From Arachis hypogaea (taxonomy: Eukaryota; Streptophyta; Magnoliopsida; Fabales; Fabaceae): DNA of 64,000 nucleotides. How positions within the stretch are numbered: position 1 is the stretch's first letter; each line of letters opens with the position of its first letter. Location: assembly GCF_003086295.3 (NCBI RefSeq), contig NC_092053.1, positions 88,942,745 to 89,006,744 on the forward strand. Direction: 5' to 3'. Of the stretch, positions 1-10,370 are shown piece after piece. Position numbers and translations under genes: made by a program. The notes under the pieces were generated by a model. That model was given only the letters and a program-made list of their open reading frames with translations. It did not search any database and was not told the DNA's origin.

Positions 1-1542
1 GCTTGGCTGGCTAGCAAGCCATGTCTAATTCCTGGACCCGAGTTTTAGACTAACATTACATGATTCCTGGAATTCTCATTAGAAATTTTGAAATCCTTAT
101 TTTTCTTTTTCAAATTAATTTTCGAAAAATTCAAAAAAATTTTAATAAAATCATAAAACCAAAAATAATTTTGTGTTTCTTATTAGAGTCTTGTGTCAAA
201 TTGTAAGTTTGGTGTCAATTGCATATTTTTCAAACTTTCTTGCATTTTTCGAAAATTCATGCATGTGTTCTTCATGATCTTCAAGTTGTTCTTGATGAAT
301 TTCTTTGTTTGATCTTTAAATTTTTCTTGTTGGTGTCTTTTCTTGTTTTTCATGTGCATTTTCAAATTCTTAGTGTCTAAAGTTTGAAAATTTTTAAGTT
401 TGGTGTCTTGCATGTTTCTTTTTTCTTGAAAATTTTTTTAAAAATAAGTTCTTGATGTTCATCATGATCTTCAAAGTGTTCTTGGTGTTCATCTTGACAT
501 TCATAGTGTTCTTGCATGCATCATTTATTTTGATCCAAAATTTTCATGCATTGAGTCTTTTTGATATTTTTCTCTTTCATCATTAAAATTCAAAAATAAA
601 AAAAATATCTTTTCCTTATTTCACTCATAATTTTCGAAAATTTGATTTGATTTAGTCAAAAGTTTTAAAAATTTAGTTGTTTCTTATGAGTCAAGTCAAA
701 TTTTCAATTTAAAAACCTTATCTTTTTCAAATCTTTTTCAAAAATCAAATCTTTTTCAATTTTCTTTCATAATTTTTGAAAATTTCAAATTGATTTTCAA
801 AAATATTTTTCTTATTTTGTTTCATAATTTCAAAATCTTTACTAACAATTAATGTGATTGATTCAAAAATTTTAAGTTTGTTACTTGCCTAGTAAGAAAG
901 GTTCAATCTTTAAAATTTAAAATCATATCTTTTTGTTTCTTGTTAGTCAAATAATCAACTTTAATTTTTCAAAATCAAATCTTTTTTAAATTTCGTTTTC
1001 AAATCTTTTTCAAAATAAATTTCAATCACATCTTTTTCAAAATCAATTTCAAAATCTCTTTTAACTTCTTATCTTTTTAAAATTTGATTTTCAAATCTTT
1101 TTCAATTAATTTTATCTTTTTGTTTGATTCTTATCTTTTTCAAAACCACCTAACTAATTATCTCTCTCTAATTTTCGAAAATCACCTTCCTCTTTTTCAA
1201 AATTCCTTTTTAATTAACTAATTGTTTTAAATTTTAACTTAATTTAATTTTATTTTTCTTTTTAAAATTTTCGAATTATAAATGATTTTAAATTAAAAAA
1301 ATAAAAATATTTTTATTTTATTTTATTTAATTTTCGAATTCTTCTCCCTCTCATCTCCTTCTATTTATTTATTTATCTACTAACACCCCTCTTTCACTCA
1401 AAAATTCGAACCCACTCTCCTCCTCTGTGTTCGAATTCTTATCTTTTTCTTCTTCTATTCTTTTCTTCTTCTACTCACATAAAGGAATCTCTATATTGTG
1501 ACATAGAGGATTCCTCTTCTTTTCTGTTCTCTTCTTTTTCAC
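1..1542 (+). other. TE1 long AT-rich 5' leader
   Basis: No coding capacity. The leader is T-rich with many 'tctttttcaaa' words. It holds two copies of AAGTTTGGTGTC (205-216, 396-407). It also has a tandem block near 440-520 built on 'gttcttggtgttcatctt', which recurs in the TE2 leader near 5130-5190. Many upstream ATGs are present, so gag translation from 1543 would need leaky scanning, shunting or an internal start. Confidence 0.7.
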
Positions 1543-3241
1543 ATGAGCAAGAGCAAGGGTAAGAACATTCTTGTTGAAGCTGATTCGGAACCTGAAAGGA
1601 CACTGAAGAGGAAGCTAAGAGAAGCTAAAATACAACACTCTGAAGAGGACTTTACTGAAATTTTCGAAAAAGAAGTTGAGATGGCCGAACCAATAACAAT
1701 GGTGGAGTTGCAAGAAAGATGCTTGGTGACTTTACTGCACCAAATTCCAACTTACATGGAAGAAGCATCTCAATCCCTGCAATTGGAGCAAACAATTTTG
1801 AGCTAAATCCTCAATTAGTTTCTCTGATGCAACAGAACTGCAAGTTTCATGGACTTCCATCAGAAGATCCTTTTCAGTTCTTAACTGAATTCTTGCAGAT
1901 CTGTGATACTGTTAAGACCAATGGGGTTAATCCCAAGGTCTACAGGCTTATGCTTTTCCCGTTTGCTGTAAGAGACATAGCTAGAATATGGTTGGACTCT
2001 CAACCTAAATATAGCCTAAACTCTTGGGATAAGCTGGTCACGGCTTTCTTAGCCAAGTTCTTTCCTCCTCAAAAGCTTAGCAAGCTTAGAGTGGATGTTC
2101 AAACCTTCAGACAAGAAAAGGTGAATCCCTCTATGAAGCTTGGGAGAGATACAAGCAACTGACCAAAAAGTGTCCTTCTGACATGCTTTCAGAATGGACT
2201 ATCCTAGATATATTCTATGATGGTCTGTCTGAATTATCAAAGATGTCATTGGACCATTCTGTAGGTGAATCCATTCACCTAAAGAAAACGTCTGCAGAAG
2301 CCCAGGAACTCATTGACATGGTTGCAAATAACCAGCTCATGTAGACTTCTGAAATGAATCCTGTGAGTAATGGGACACCTCAGAGGAAGGGAGTTCTTGA
2401 AATTGATGCTCTGAATGCCATATTGGCTCAGAACAAAATATTAACTCAACAAGTCAATTTGATTTCTCAGAGTCTGAATGGATTGCAAGCTGCATCCAAC
2501 AGTACTAAAGAGGCATCTTCTGAAGAAGAAGCTTATGATCCTGAGAACCCTGCAATAGCAGAGGTGAATTACATGGGTGAACCCTATTGAAACACCTATA
2601 ATTCCTCATGGAGAAATCATCCAAATTTCTCATGGAAGGATCAACAAAAACCTCAGCAAGGCTTTAATAATGGTGGAAGAAACAAGTTTAGCAATAGCAA
2701 GCCTTTTCCATCATCCACTCAGCCACAGACAGAGAATTCTGAGCAGAATCCATCTAGCTTAGCAAATATAGTCTCTGATCTATCTAAGGCCACTCTAAGT
2801 TTCATGAATGAAACAAGGTCCTCCATCAGAAATTTGGAGGCACAAGTGGGCCAGCTGAGTAAAAGAATCACTGAAACTCCTCCTAGTACTCTCCCAAGCA
2901 ATACAGAAGAGAATCCAAAAAGAGAGTGTAAGGCCATAACCTTACTTGGTATGGATGAACCCAGAGAGGAGGAGGAGGACGTGAATCCCAATGAGGAAGA
3001 CCTCATGAGACGTCCTCTGAACACAAAGGGATTCCTCAATAAGGACCTAAAGGAATCTGAGGCTCATACAGAGACCATAGAGATTCCATTCAACTTGCTT
3101 CTGCCCTTCATGAGCTCTGATGAGTATTCTTCCTCTGAAGAGGATGAAGACATTACTGAAGAGCAAGTTACTAAGTACCTTGGTGCAATTATGAAGCTAA
3201 ATGCCAAATTATTTGGTAATGAGACTTAGGAAGATGAACTC
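1543..3241 (+). pseudogene. gag: TE1 gag, broken
   Basis: Structural polyprotein of an Athila-type Ty3/gypsy element, which would form the cytoplasmic virus-like particle. The start at 1543 opens with MSKSKGKN and an acidic 'EADSEPERT' stretch typical of the clade. The reading then moves to a second frame near 1725 and to a third near 2130. The retrotransposon gag core is recognisable from FELNPQL through LMLFPF and FLAKFFPPQ (about 1797-2110), followed by LDHSVGESIH. In the third frame there are in-frame stops at 2342-2344 (TAG) and 2588-2590 (TGA) and a final TAG at 3227-3229. The acidic C-terminal part (YSSSEEDEDITEE) precedes the TE2 insertion. At least two frameshifts and three stops make it non-functional. 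Confidence 0.85.
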
Positions 3242-3639
3242 TGATGAGCGGATAATTTATACGCTTTTTTGCACTGTTTTTAGTATGTTTTTAGTATATT
3301 TTAGTTAGTTTTTATTATATTTTTATTAGTTTTTATTTAAAATTCACTTTTCTGGACTTTACTATGAGTTTGTGTGTTTTTCTGTGATTTCAGGTATTTT
3401 CTGGCTGAAATTGAGGGACCTGAGCAAAAAACTGATTCAGAGGCAGAAAAAGGACTACAGATGCTGTTGGATTCTGACCTCCCTGCACTCGAAGTAGATT
3501 TCCTGGAGCTACAGAAGCCCAATTGGTGCGCTCTCAATTGCGTTGGAAATTAGACATCCTGGGGTTTCCAGCAATATATAGTAGTCCATACTTTGCCCAA
3601 GATTTGATGGCTCAAATCGGCGTTTCAAGTCAGCTTAAG

Positions 3640-3722
3640 AATTCTGGCGTTTAACGCCAGAACTGGCATAAAAGCTGGAGTTAAACGCCCAAACTGGCAC
3701 AAAAGCTGGCGTTTAACTCCAA
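3640..3722. repeat. Hairpin array in TE2 5' LTR
   Basis: Three inverted-repeat words in a row, all variants of TGGCGTTTAACGCCA: a perfect one (TTCTGGCGTTTAACGCCAGAA, its two arms back to back), then 'ctggagttaaacgccc' and 'ctggcgtttaactcca'. The same array is at 12160-12243 in the 3' LTR. Confidence 0.85.
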
Positions 3723-3849
3723 GAAAAGTCTCTACACATGAAAGCTTCAATGCTCAGCCCAAGCACACACCAAGTGGGCCCCGAAAGTGGATTTTTACAC
3801 TAAACACCCTAGCTTACTCATTTTCTGTAACCCTAGGTCACTAGTTTAC

Positions 3850-3857
3850 TATAAAAA
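3850..3857 (+). promoter_or_regulatory. TATA-like box, TE2 5' LTR
   Basis: TATAAAAA in the LTR; the copy in the 3' LTR is at 12370-12377. The TE1 LTR has TATAAATA at the matching place (27550-27557). It probably positions the U3/R start. Transcription start not determined. Confidence 0.5.
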
Positions 3858-4787
3858 CTACTTTTAGTAATTCATCTTGTACCTCATGACATTCTACACA
3901 TTTCATATTGTATCTTATACGGCATGAGTCTCTAAACCCCATTGTTGGGGGTGAGGAGCTCTGCTGTTCTTCATGAATTAATGCAATTACTACTGTTTTC
4001 CATTCTATCACGCTTGCTTCTATTCTAAGATATCCATTCGCACTTCAACCTGATGAATGTGATGATCCATGACAATCATCATCATTCTCACCTATGAATG
4101 CGTGCCTGACAACCACCTCCGTTCTACATGCAATCAAGCTTGAATGTGTATCTCTTGGGTTTCTAATCTAAGATTGGAACCTTCGTGGTATAGGCTAGAA
4201 TTACTGGAGGCCATTCTTGAGATCCGGAAAGTCTAAACCTTGTCTGTGGTATTCTGAGTAGGATCTGGGAAGGGATGAATGTGACGAGCTTCAAACTCGC
4301 AAGTGTTGGGCGTGTGACAGACGCAAAAGGATCAATGGATCCTATTCCAACATGATCGAGAACCAACAGCTGATTAGGCGTGCGGTGACAGCGCATTTGG
4401 AACATTTTCACTGAGAGGACGGGAAGTAGCCATTGACAACGGTGATGCCCAATATAAAGCTTGCCATGGAAGGAGCCTTGCGTGCATGAAGAAGAAGACA
4501 GTAGGAAAGCAGAGATTCAGAAGACAAAGCATCTCCAAAACCTCAACCTGTTCTTCATTACTGCATAACAAGTATTTATTCATGTTCTTTTACTTTTTAC
4601 AATTAAATCTGAGAATTATTGATATCCTGACTAAGAGTTACAAGATAACCATAGCTTGCTTCAAGCCGACAATCTCCGTGGGATCGACCCTTACTCACGT
4701 AAGGTATTACTTGGACGACCCAGTGCACTTGCTGGTTAGTTGTGCGGAGTTGCAAAAGTGTGATTGTAATTTCGTGCACCAAGTTTT

Positions 4788-4805
4788 TGGCTCCGTTGCC
4801 GGAAA
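4788..4805 (+). other. TE2 primer-binding site
   Basis: TGGCTCCGTTGCCGG begins six bases after the LTR end. It is a one-base variant of the Athila-type site TGGCGCCGTTGCCGGGG, which is usually assigned to tRNA-Asp (from memory). Confidence 0.75.
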
Positions 4806-5718
4806 TTGTTCGAGTTTGGACAACTGATGGTTTATCTTGTTGCTTAGATTAGGAATAAGTTATTTTTGTTAGTTTAGAGTCACTAAATTTGAGTCTTTTA
4901 TTTGAGTTAGTTTCATATTTTAAGTTTGGTGTCAATTGCATGCTTTTATTTTCTTTTAAATTTTCGAATTTGCATGTTCTTAGTTCTTTCCTGATCTTTA
5001 AAAATTCTAAGTTTGGTGTTTTCTTTGTGTTTTCCTTTAAATTTTCAAAAATTTGTGTTTGATTTTCTAAAAATTTTAAGTTTGGTGTCCCTTGTGCTTT
5101 TATTTACTTAAAAATTTTTCAAAAATTTGTTCTTGGTGTTCATCTTGATCTTCAAAGTGTTCTTGGTGTTCATCTTGACATTCAAAGTTTTTTGTTTGTT
5201 CTCTTTGTTTTGATCTAAAATTTCTAAGTTTAGTGTCATTTTATTGTTTTTCTCTTTCCTCATTAAAATTCAAAAATCAAAAAATATCTTTTCCTTATTT
5301 TATTCATAAATTTCAAATTTTGCATTAAATTAGGTAAAGATTTTCAAAATCATATCTTTTTTAGTCAAGTCAAAATTCTAATTTCAAAAATTGATCTTTC
5401 CAAAACTTTTTCAAAAATCAAATTTTTTTAATTTCTTCAACCATATCTTTTCTATCATATCTTTTTTTTATAAATTGCAATCACATCTTCTCAATCATAT
5501 CTTTTTAAAATAATTTTCAATCATATCTTTTTTATTGCTAATTCCAAAATCTTTTTAATTAATTAATTAATTTAATTTTCAATTTTCTTTTATTTCATTA
5601 TTTTCGAAAGTTTTATTTTGTCTTCCATTTATTTTGTTTTATTTTTTTTGGTTACTTTTAATTAAATAAAAACAAAATTTTGAAAAAAAAAATTCATATC
5701 AATTCCCTTTTCTCCATC
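4806..5718 (+). other. TE2 AT-rich 5' leader
   Basis: Non-coding and similar in make-up to the TE1 leader: T-rich, with AAGTTTGGTGT words at 4922, 5009 and 5078 and a duplicated block near 5130-5190 ('cttggtgttcatcttgat' repeated). Confidence 0.7.
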
Positions 5719-6573
5719 ATGGACAAAAGTGGAAGTTAATAGTCCAGAAAGACTCTGGGGTCATATGCTAACCCCATTACAGCTGCATATGGGAGTAGCA
5801 TCTGTATACCTCCCATCAAAGCAAGCAGTTTTGAGCTAAATCCTCAGCTCATTATCATGGTGCAGCAAAATTGTCAGTATTTCGGTCTTACACAGGAAGA
5901 ACCTACTGATTTTCTGGCACAGTTCTTACAAATTGCTGACACAGTACGTGATAAAGAAGTGGATCAGGATGTCTACAGACTATTACTGTTTCCATTTACT
6001 GTAAAAGATCAAGCTAAGAGGTGGTTAAATAACCAACCCACAGCAAGCATAAAAACATGGAGACAGTTATCAGACAAATTCTTGAATCAATTTTACCCTC
6101 CAAAAAGGATGACACAGCTAAGGCTGGACATCCAAGGCTTTAAACAAGAGGATCATGAATCCCTTTATAATGCCTGGGAGAGGTACAGATGGATGCTAAG
6201 GAAATGCCCCTCTGAAATGTTTTCAGAGTGGGTACAGTTAGACATCTTCTACTATGGGCTTACAGAAAGAGCTCAGATGTCTCTAGACCACTCAGCTGGT
6301 GGATCTATACACATGAGAAAGACGATTGAAGAGGCTCAAGAACTCATAGATACGGTTGCTAGAAATCAACATTTGTACTCTAGCAGTGAGTCCTCCATAA
6401 AGGAAGAGGCCAGGGCAGTATCTACTGATCCTAATCCTCAAGAACAGATTATTGAGCTTAATCAACAATTATTCCTTATGACAAAACAATTAGCAAAATT
6501 TAAAGAGTTGCTCCAAGACACTAAAAATGCTAACAAGAATATGGAAGCACAATTGAATCAGATAAGACAGTAG
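5719..6573 (+). pseudogene. gag: TE2 gag, N-terminal part
   Basis: The only sensible start is the ATG at 5719 (MDKSGS), in frame with everything downstream but followed at once by TAA (5737-5739) and TAG (5740-5742). After these stops the frame gives SSFELNPQLI and the gag core: FLQIADTVRD, LLLFPFTVKDQAKRWL, FLNQFYPPKRM, YNAWERYRWML and MSLDHSAGGSIHM, followed by a glutamine-rich coiled-coil stretch. It ends at an in-frame TAG (6571-6573). There is no frameshift: the same frame carries on through protease, RT and RNase H to 9573. The product would be the particle protein of a cytoplasmic Ty3/gypsy particle. Confidence 0.85.
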
Positions 6574-7587
6574 CTATCTAAACAGATAACAGAAGAATGC
6601 CAAGCTGTCCAATTAAGGAGCGGGAAGACATTGAATAAATCAGCTCAAAGTAGCAGAAAGCCAAGAAAGGAACAACTGACAGAGGATGACCAAACCACTA
6701 TCCAAAATTCCTCTGAGGACAGCAAGAGCCCAGAGAGGAATAATTCTGGCATTCAAACGCTAGAAAAGGGAGAAAAGTTGGCGTTAAACGCCCATTCCCT
6801 GCCCAGTTCTGGCATTCAAACGCCAGAAAAGGGTGGAAAGCTGGCGTTAAACACCCATTCAGCACCCAATCCTGGCGTTCAAACGCCAATGAGGGATCAG
6901 ACACCTGCAAGTGCTAATAGTAACCCCTCTAAGAAGGCTTCTCCAACCACCTCTGTAGGGAATAAACCTGCAGCAACTAAGGTTGAAGAATATAAAGCCA
7001 AGATGCCTTATCCTCAGAAACTCCGCCAAGCGGAACAGGATAAACAATTTGCCCGCTTTGCAGACTATCTCAGGACTCTTGAGATAAAGATCCCGTTTGC
7101 AGAGGCACTTGAGCAAATACCCTCTTATGCTAAGTTCATGGAAGAGATCTTAAGTCATAAGAAGGATTGGAGAGAAACTGAAAAAGTGTTTCTCACTGAA
7201 GAATGCAGTGCAGTCATTCTGAAAAGCTTACCAGAGAAGCTTCAAGATCCAGGGAGCTTTATGATACCATGCATATTAGAAGGTGCTTGTACCAAGAAAG
7301 CTCTATGTGACCTTGGAGCAAGTATCAATCTAATACCTGCATCCACCATCAGAAAGCTTGGCTTGACTGAAGAGGTTAAACCAACCCAGATATGTCTTCA
7401 ACTTGCTGATGGCTCCATTAAATACCCATCAGGCATAATTGAGGACATGATTGTCAAGGTTGGGCCATTTGCCTTTCCCACTGACTTTGTAGTGCTGAAA
7501 ATGGAGGAGCACAAGAGTGCAACTCTGATTCTAGGAAGACCTTTCCTAGCAACTGGACGAACTCTCATTGATGTCCAAAAAGGCTAA
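6574..7587 (+). pseudogene. gag-PR: TE2 gag C-terminus and aspartic protease
   Basis: Continues the gag frame after the TAG at 6571. QAVQLRSGKTL is the conserved end-of-gag motif. A low-complexity linker follows (about 6740-6900) with three protein repeats of the type SGIQTPEKG / KLALN; its DNA is the same hairpin word found in the LTR ('ggcattcaaacgccag', 'ggcgttaaacgcc'). Next come PYPQKLRQAEQDKQF, IPFAEALEQIPSYAKF and the retropepsin-like domain. The active-site aspartate is in CDLGASINLIP (GAC 7309-7311), with ILGRPFLATGRTLIDV near the end. It stops at TAA 7585-7587, where a sense codon is expected. The protease would cut the polyprotein; it is dead here because of the flanking stops. Confidence 0.88.
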
Positions 7588-8673
7588 GTGACCCTGAGAG
7601 TCAATGAGGATGAGTTCAAGTTAAATGTTGTCAAAGCTATGCAGCATCCAGACACGTCAAATGACTGCCTGAGCATTGATATTATTGACTCCCTGGTGGA
7701 AGAGGTCAATATGACTGAAAGTCTTGAATCAGAGCTAGAGGACATCTTTAAAGATGTTCAGCCTGATCTGGAGGAATCAGAAGAAATAAAAGAACCTTTG
7801 AAAATCCCTCAGGAAGAGGAGAAACCTCCTAAACCCGAGCTCAAACCACTACCACCATCCCTGAAATATGCATTTCTGGGAGAGGGTGCCACTTTTCCAG
7901 TGATCATAAGCTCTGCTTTAAATCCACAGGAAGAGAAAGCACTAATTCAAGTGCTAAGGATACACAAGACAGCTCTTAGGTGGTCCATAAGTGACCTTAA
8001 GGGCATTAGCCCAGCAAGATACATGCACAAGATTCTATTGGAGGATGATACTAAGCCAGTGGTTCAACCACACAGGCGGCTAAATCCAGCCATGAAGAAA
8101 GTGGTGCAGAAAGAGGTCACTAAGTTGCTAGAGACTGGGATTATTTATCCCATTTCTGATAGCCCCTGGGTGAGCCCTGTCCATGTTGTCCCTAAGAAGG
8201 GAGGAATGACAGTGGTTCATAATAAAAAGAATGAACTGGTTCCTACAAGAACAGTTATAGGGTGGCGTATGTGTATTGACTATAGAAGGCTCAATACAGT
8301 CACCAGAAAGGATCATTTTCCTTTAGCATTCATAGACCAGATGCTAGAGAGACTAGCAGGTCATGAATACTACTAATTTTTGGATGGCTATTCAGGATAC
8401 AACCAAATTTCAGTAGATCCTCAGGACCAAGAGAAAACAGCATTCACATGTCCCTCTGGCGTATTTGCTTACAGAAGGATGCCTTTTGGTCTATGCAATG
8501 CACCTGCAACCTTTCAGAGGTGCATGCTCTCTATCTTCTCTGATATGGTAGAGAAATTTTTGGAAGTCTTCACGGATGACTTTTCAATATTTGGAGACTC
8601 ATTCAGCTCCTGTCTTGACCATTTAGCACTTGTTCTGAAAAGATGCCAAGAGACCAACCTAGTTTTAAACTGA
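7588..8673 (+). pseudogene. RT: TE2 reverse transcriptase
   Basis: Same frame as gag-PR. An acidic linker, then LPPSLKYAFLGEG, HKTALRWSISDLKGISPARYMHKILLE, RRLNPAMKKVVQKEV, IIYPISDSPWVSPVHVVPKKGG and GWRMCIDYRRLN. An in-frame TAA (8374-8376) interrupts the 'YY-LDGYSGYNQI' region. It continues through MPFGLCNAPATFQRCM to the catalytic FTDDFSIFG; the two aspartates are codons 8575-8580, and most relatives, including TE9, have FMDDF. It ends at TGA (8671-8673) in 'LN-EKCHF', where tryptophan is expected. The enzyme would copy the element RNA to DNA inside the particle. Confidence 0.92.
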
Positions 8674-9573
8674 GAAAAATGTCACTTTATGGTGACTGAG
8701 GAAATTGTCCTTGGGCATAAAATTTCAAATAAGGGAATAGAAGTGGATCAAGCTAAAGTGGAGGTAATTGAAAAATTACCACCACCTGCCAATGTTAAGG
8801 CAATCAGAAGCTTTCTGGGGCATGCAGGATTCTATAGGAGGTTTATAAAGGATTTTTCAAAAATTGTAAAACCTCTGAGCAATCTACTAGATGCTGACAC
8901 GCCATTCGTGTTTGACACAGAGTGTCTGCAAGCGTTTGAAACCCTGAAAGCTAAGCTGGTCAAAGCACCAGTCATCTCTGCAACAGACTGGACATTACGA
9001 TTCGAACTAATGTGTGATGCCAGTGACCATGCCATTGGTGCAGTGTTGGGACAGAGGCATAACAAGCTTCTGCACGTCATTTACTATGCTAGCCGTGTTT
9101 TAAATGATACACAGAAGAATTACACAACCACAGAAAAAGAGTTACTTACAGTGGTTTATGCCATTGACAAGTTTAGATCCTATTTAGTAGGTTCAAAAGT
9201 GATTGTGTATACTGACCATGCTGCTCTTAAATACTTACTCACAAAGTAGGATTCAAAACCCAGGCTCATAAGATGGGTGTTGCTTCTGCAAGAGTTTGAT
9301 ATAGAAATAAAAGACAGAAAAGGGACAGAGAACCAGGTAGCTGATCACCTGTCTCGGATAGAACCAGTAGCAGGGGCGTCCCTCCCTCCTACTGAGATCT
9401 CTGAAACCTTTCCGGATGAGCAACTCTTCGCCATTGAGGAAGCACCATGGTTTGCAGAGAGGAAAGGGAAGAAGCATGAAAGGCTTCTCTCAATACAGAG
9501 TCAAATAAAACCCCCACAACCAAACTCTAAGTTTGGTGTTAAGAGACCATCATCATGCTCTGAGTATCTGTGA
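8674..9573 (+). pseudogene. RT-RH: TE2 RT end, RNase H and short tail; integrase absent
   Basis: Same frame. IRSFLGHAGFYRRFIKDFSK ends the RT. The RNase H-like part has [39 protein letters not shown] and VIVYTDHAALKYL, then an in-frame TAG (9247-9249). After [10 protein letters not shown] and EAPWFA the frame jumps to [20 protein letters not shown] and NSKFGV, ending TGA 9571-9573. In TE9 the integrase starts where this tail begins, so about 1.3 kb of integrase is missing and the junction (about 9455-9470) is in frame. The tail matches the TE1 tail (15462-15638), so the loss is a family trait, not a local accident. Confidence 0.9.
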
Positions 9574-10296
9574 GGCTCCATGAGAACCCACTGTCAAGCT
9601 ACTGACATTAAAGAAGCGCTTGTTGGGAGGCAACCCAATTTTACTTATCTATGTTAAATTTCTGTTTTCCATTGTTATTTTATGATTTCTGTAGGTTGGT
9701 GATCATGTGAAGTCACAAAAACAATTGAAAAAGCAAAAACAAACTGAAAAACAGAATGAAAAATAGCACACCCTGGAGGAGAAGCCTACTAGGGTTTAAA
9801 TGCCAGTAAGGGCAGCAGAATGGGCGTTAAACGCCCAGTCTGGTACTATTCTGGGTATTTAACGCCAGAAATGGGCACTAGACTGGCGTTTAACGCCAGA
9901 AAAGGGCAAGAAGCTGGCGTTAAATGCCCGAAAAGGGCAGCAACCTGGCGTTTAACGTCAGGATTGGCAGCAAAGGGCATTTTGCAAGCCTAATTGGTGC
10001 AGGGATGAGAAATCCTTGACACCTCAAGATCTGTGGACCCCATAGGATCTCCACCAACCTCAACTCACTCTCTCTCTTCTTCACACCTTTTCATAATACT
10101 CTTCCCCATATACCCTTCACCAATCACCTCAATACCTCTTCCCCAAAAACCCCTCACCTATCAAAGCCTACCCTCTTCTCCATAAAACCTTCACCAATCC
10201 ACATCCATCCATCACAAACCCACCCATACATGACTGAACCTTACCCTCTCCCCACTCCTATATAAACCCATCTTCGCCCCTTCATTTTCCACATCT
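9574..10296 (+). other. TE2 non-coding spacer with conserved block and hairpin array
   Basis: No ORF. Directly after the polyprotein stop is a conserved block (9610-9638, AAGCGCTTGTTGGGAGGCAA then CCCAA) seen in five elements here. At 9795-9962 lies an array of 'ggcgtttaacgcc'-type inverted repeats, the same word as in the LTR. The rest is C-rich and T-rich sequence with 'tataaaccca' near 10261. Confidence 0.75.
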
Positions 10297-10335
10297 TTTG
10301 CTCGAGGACGAGCAAACCTTCTAAGTTTGGTATGG
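10297..10335 (+). other. Mid-element hairpin plus AAGTTTGG tract (TE2)
   Basis: Perfect 8-bp stem with an AGGA loop, TTTGCTCGAGGACGAGCAAA (10297-10316), followed by CTAAGTTTGGTATGG (10321-10335), 35 bases before ORF2. The same plan occurs beside the 3' LTR (11726-11763) and in TE1 and TE4. Confidence 0.8.
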
Positions 10336-10370
10336 TAAAAGCATTGCTTTTCATTTTTCCATAACCATTT

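Larger units (their letters stand above)
3242..4781 (+). repeat. TE2 5' LTR (1540 bp)
   Basis: Bounded by TG...CA and by the TSD on the left and the primer site on the right. It contains a segment shared with TE1, TE4 and TE12 LTRs (3505-3549, starting 'gagctacag'), a hairpin array at about 3640-3722 and a TATA-like box at 3850. The 3' LTR matches it closely once TE3 is removed. Confidence 0.92.

Noticed and set aside
1543..3241. TE1 and TE2 as one element with a duplicated gag
   Set aside because: The AACTC duplication and the restored TE1 gag-PR order after removing 3242-15000 show two separate insertions.
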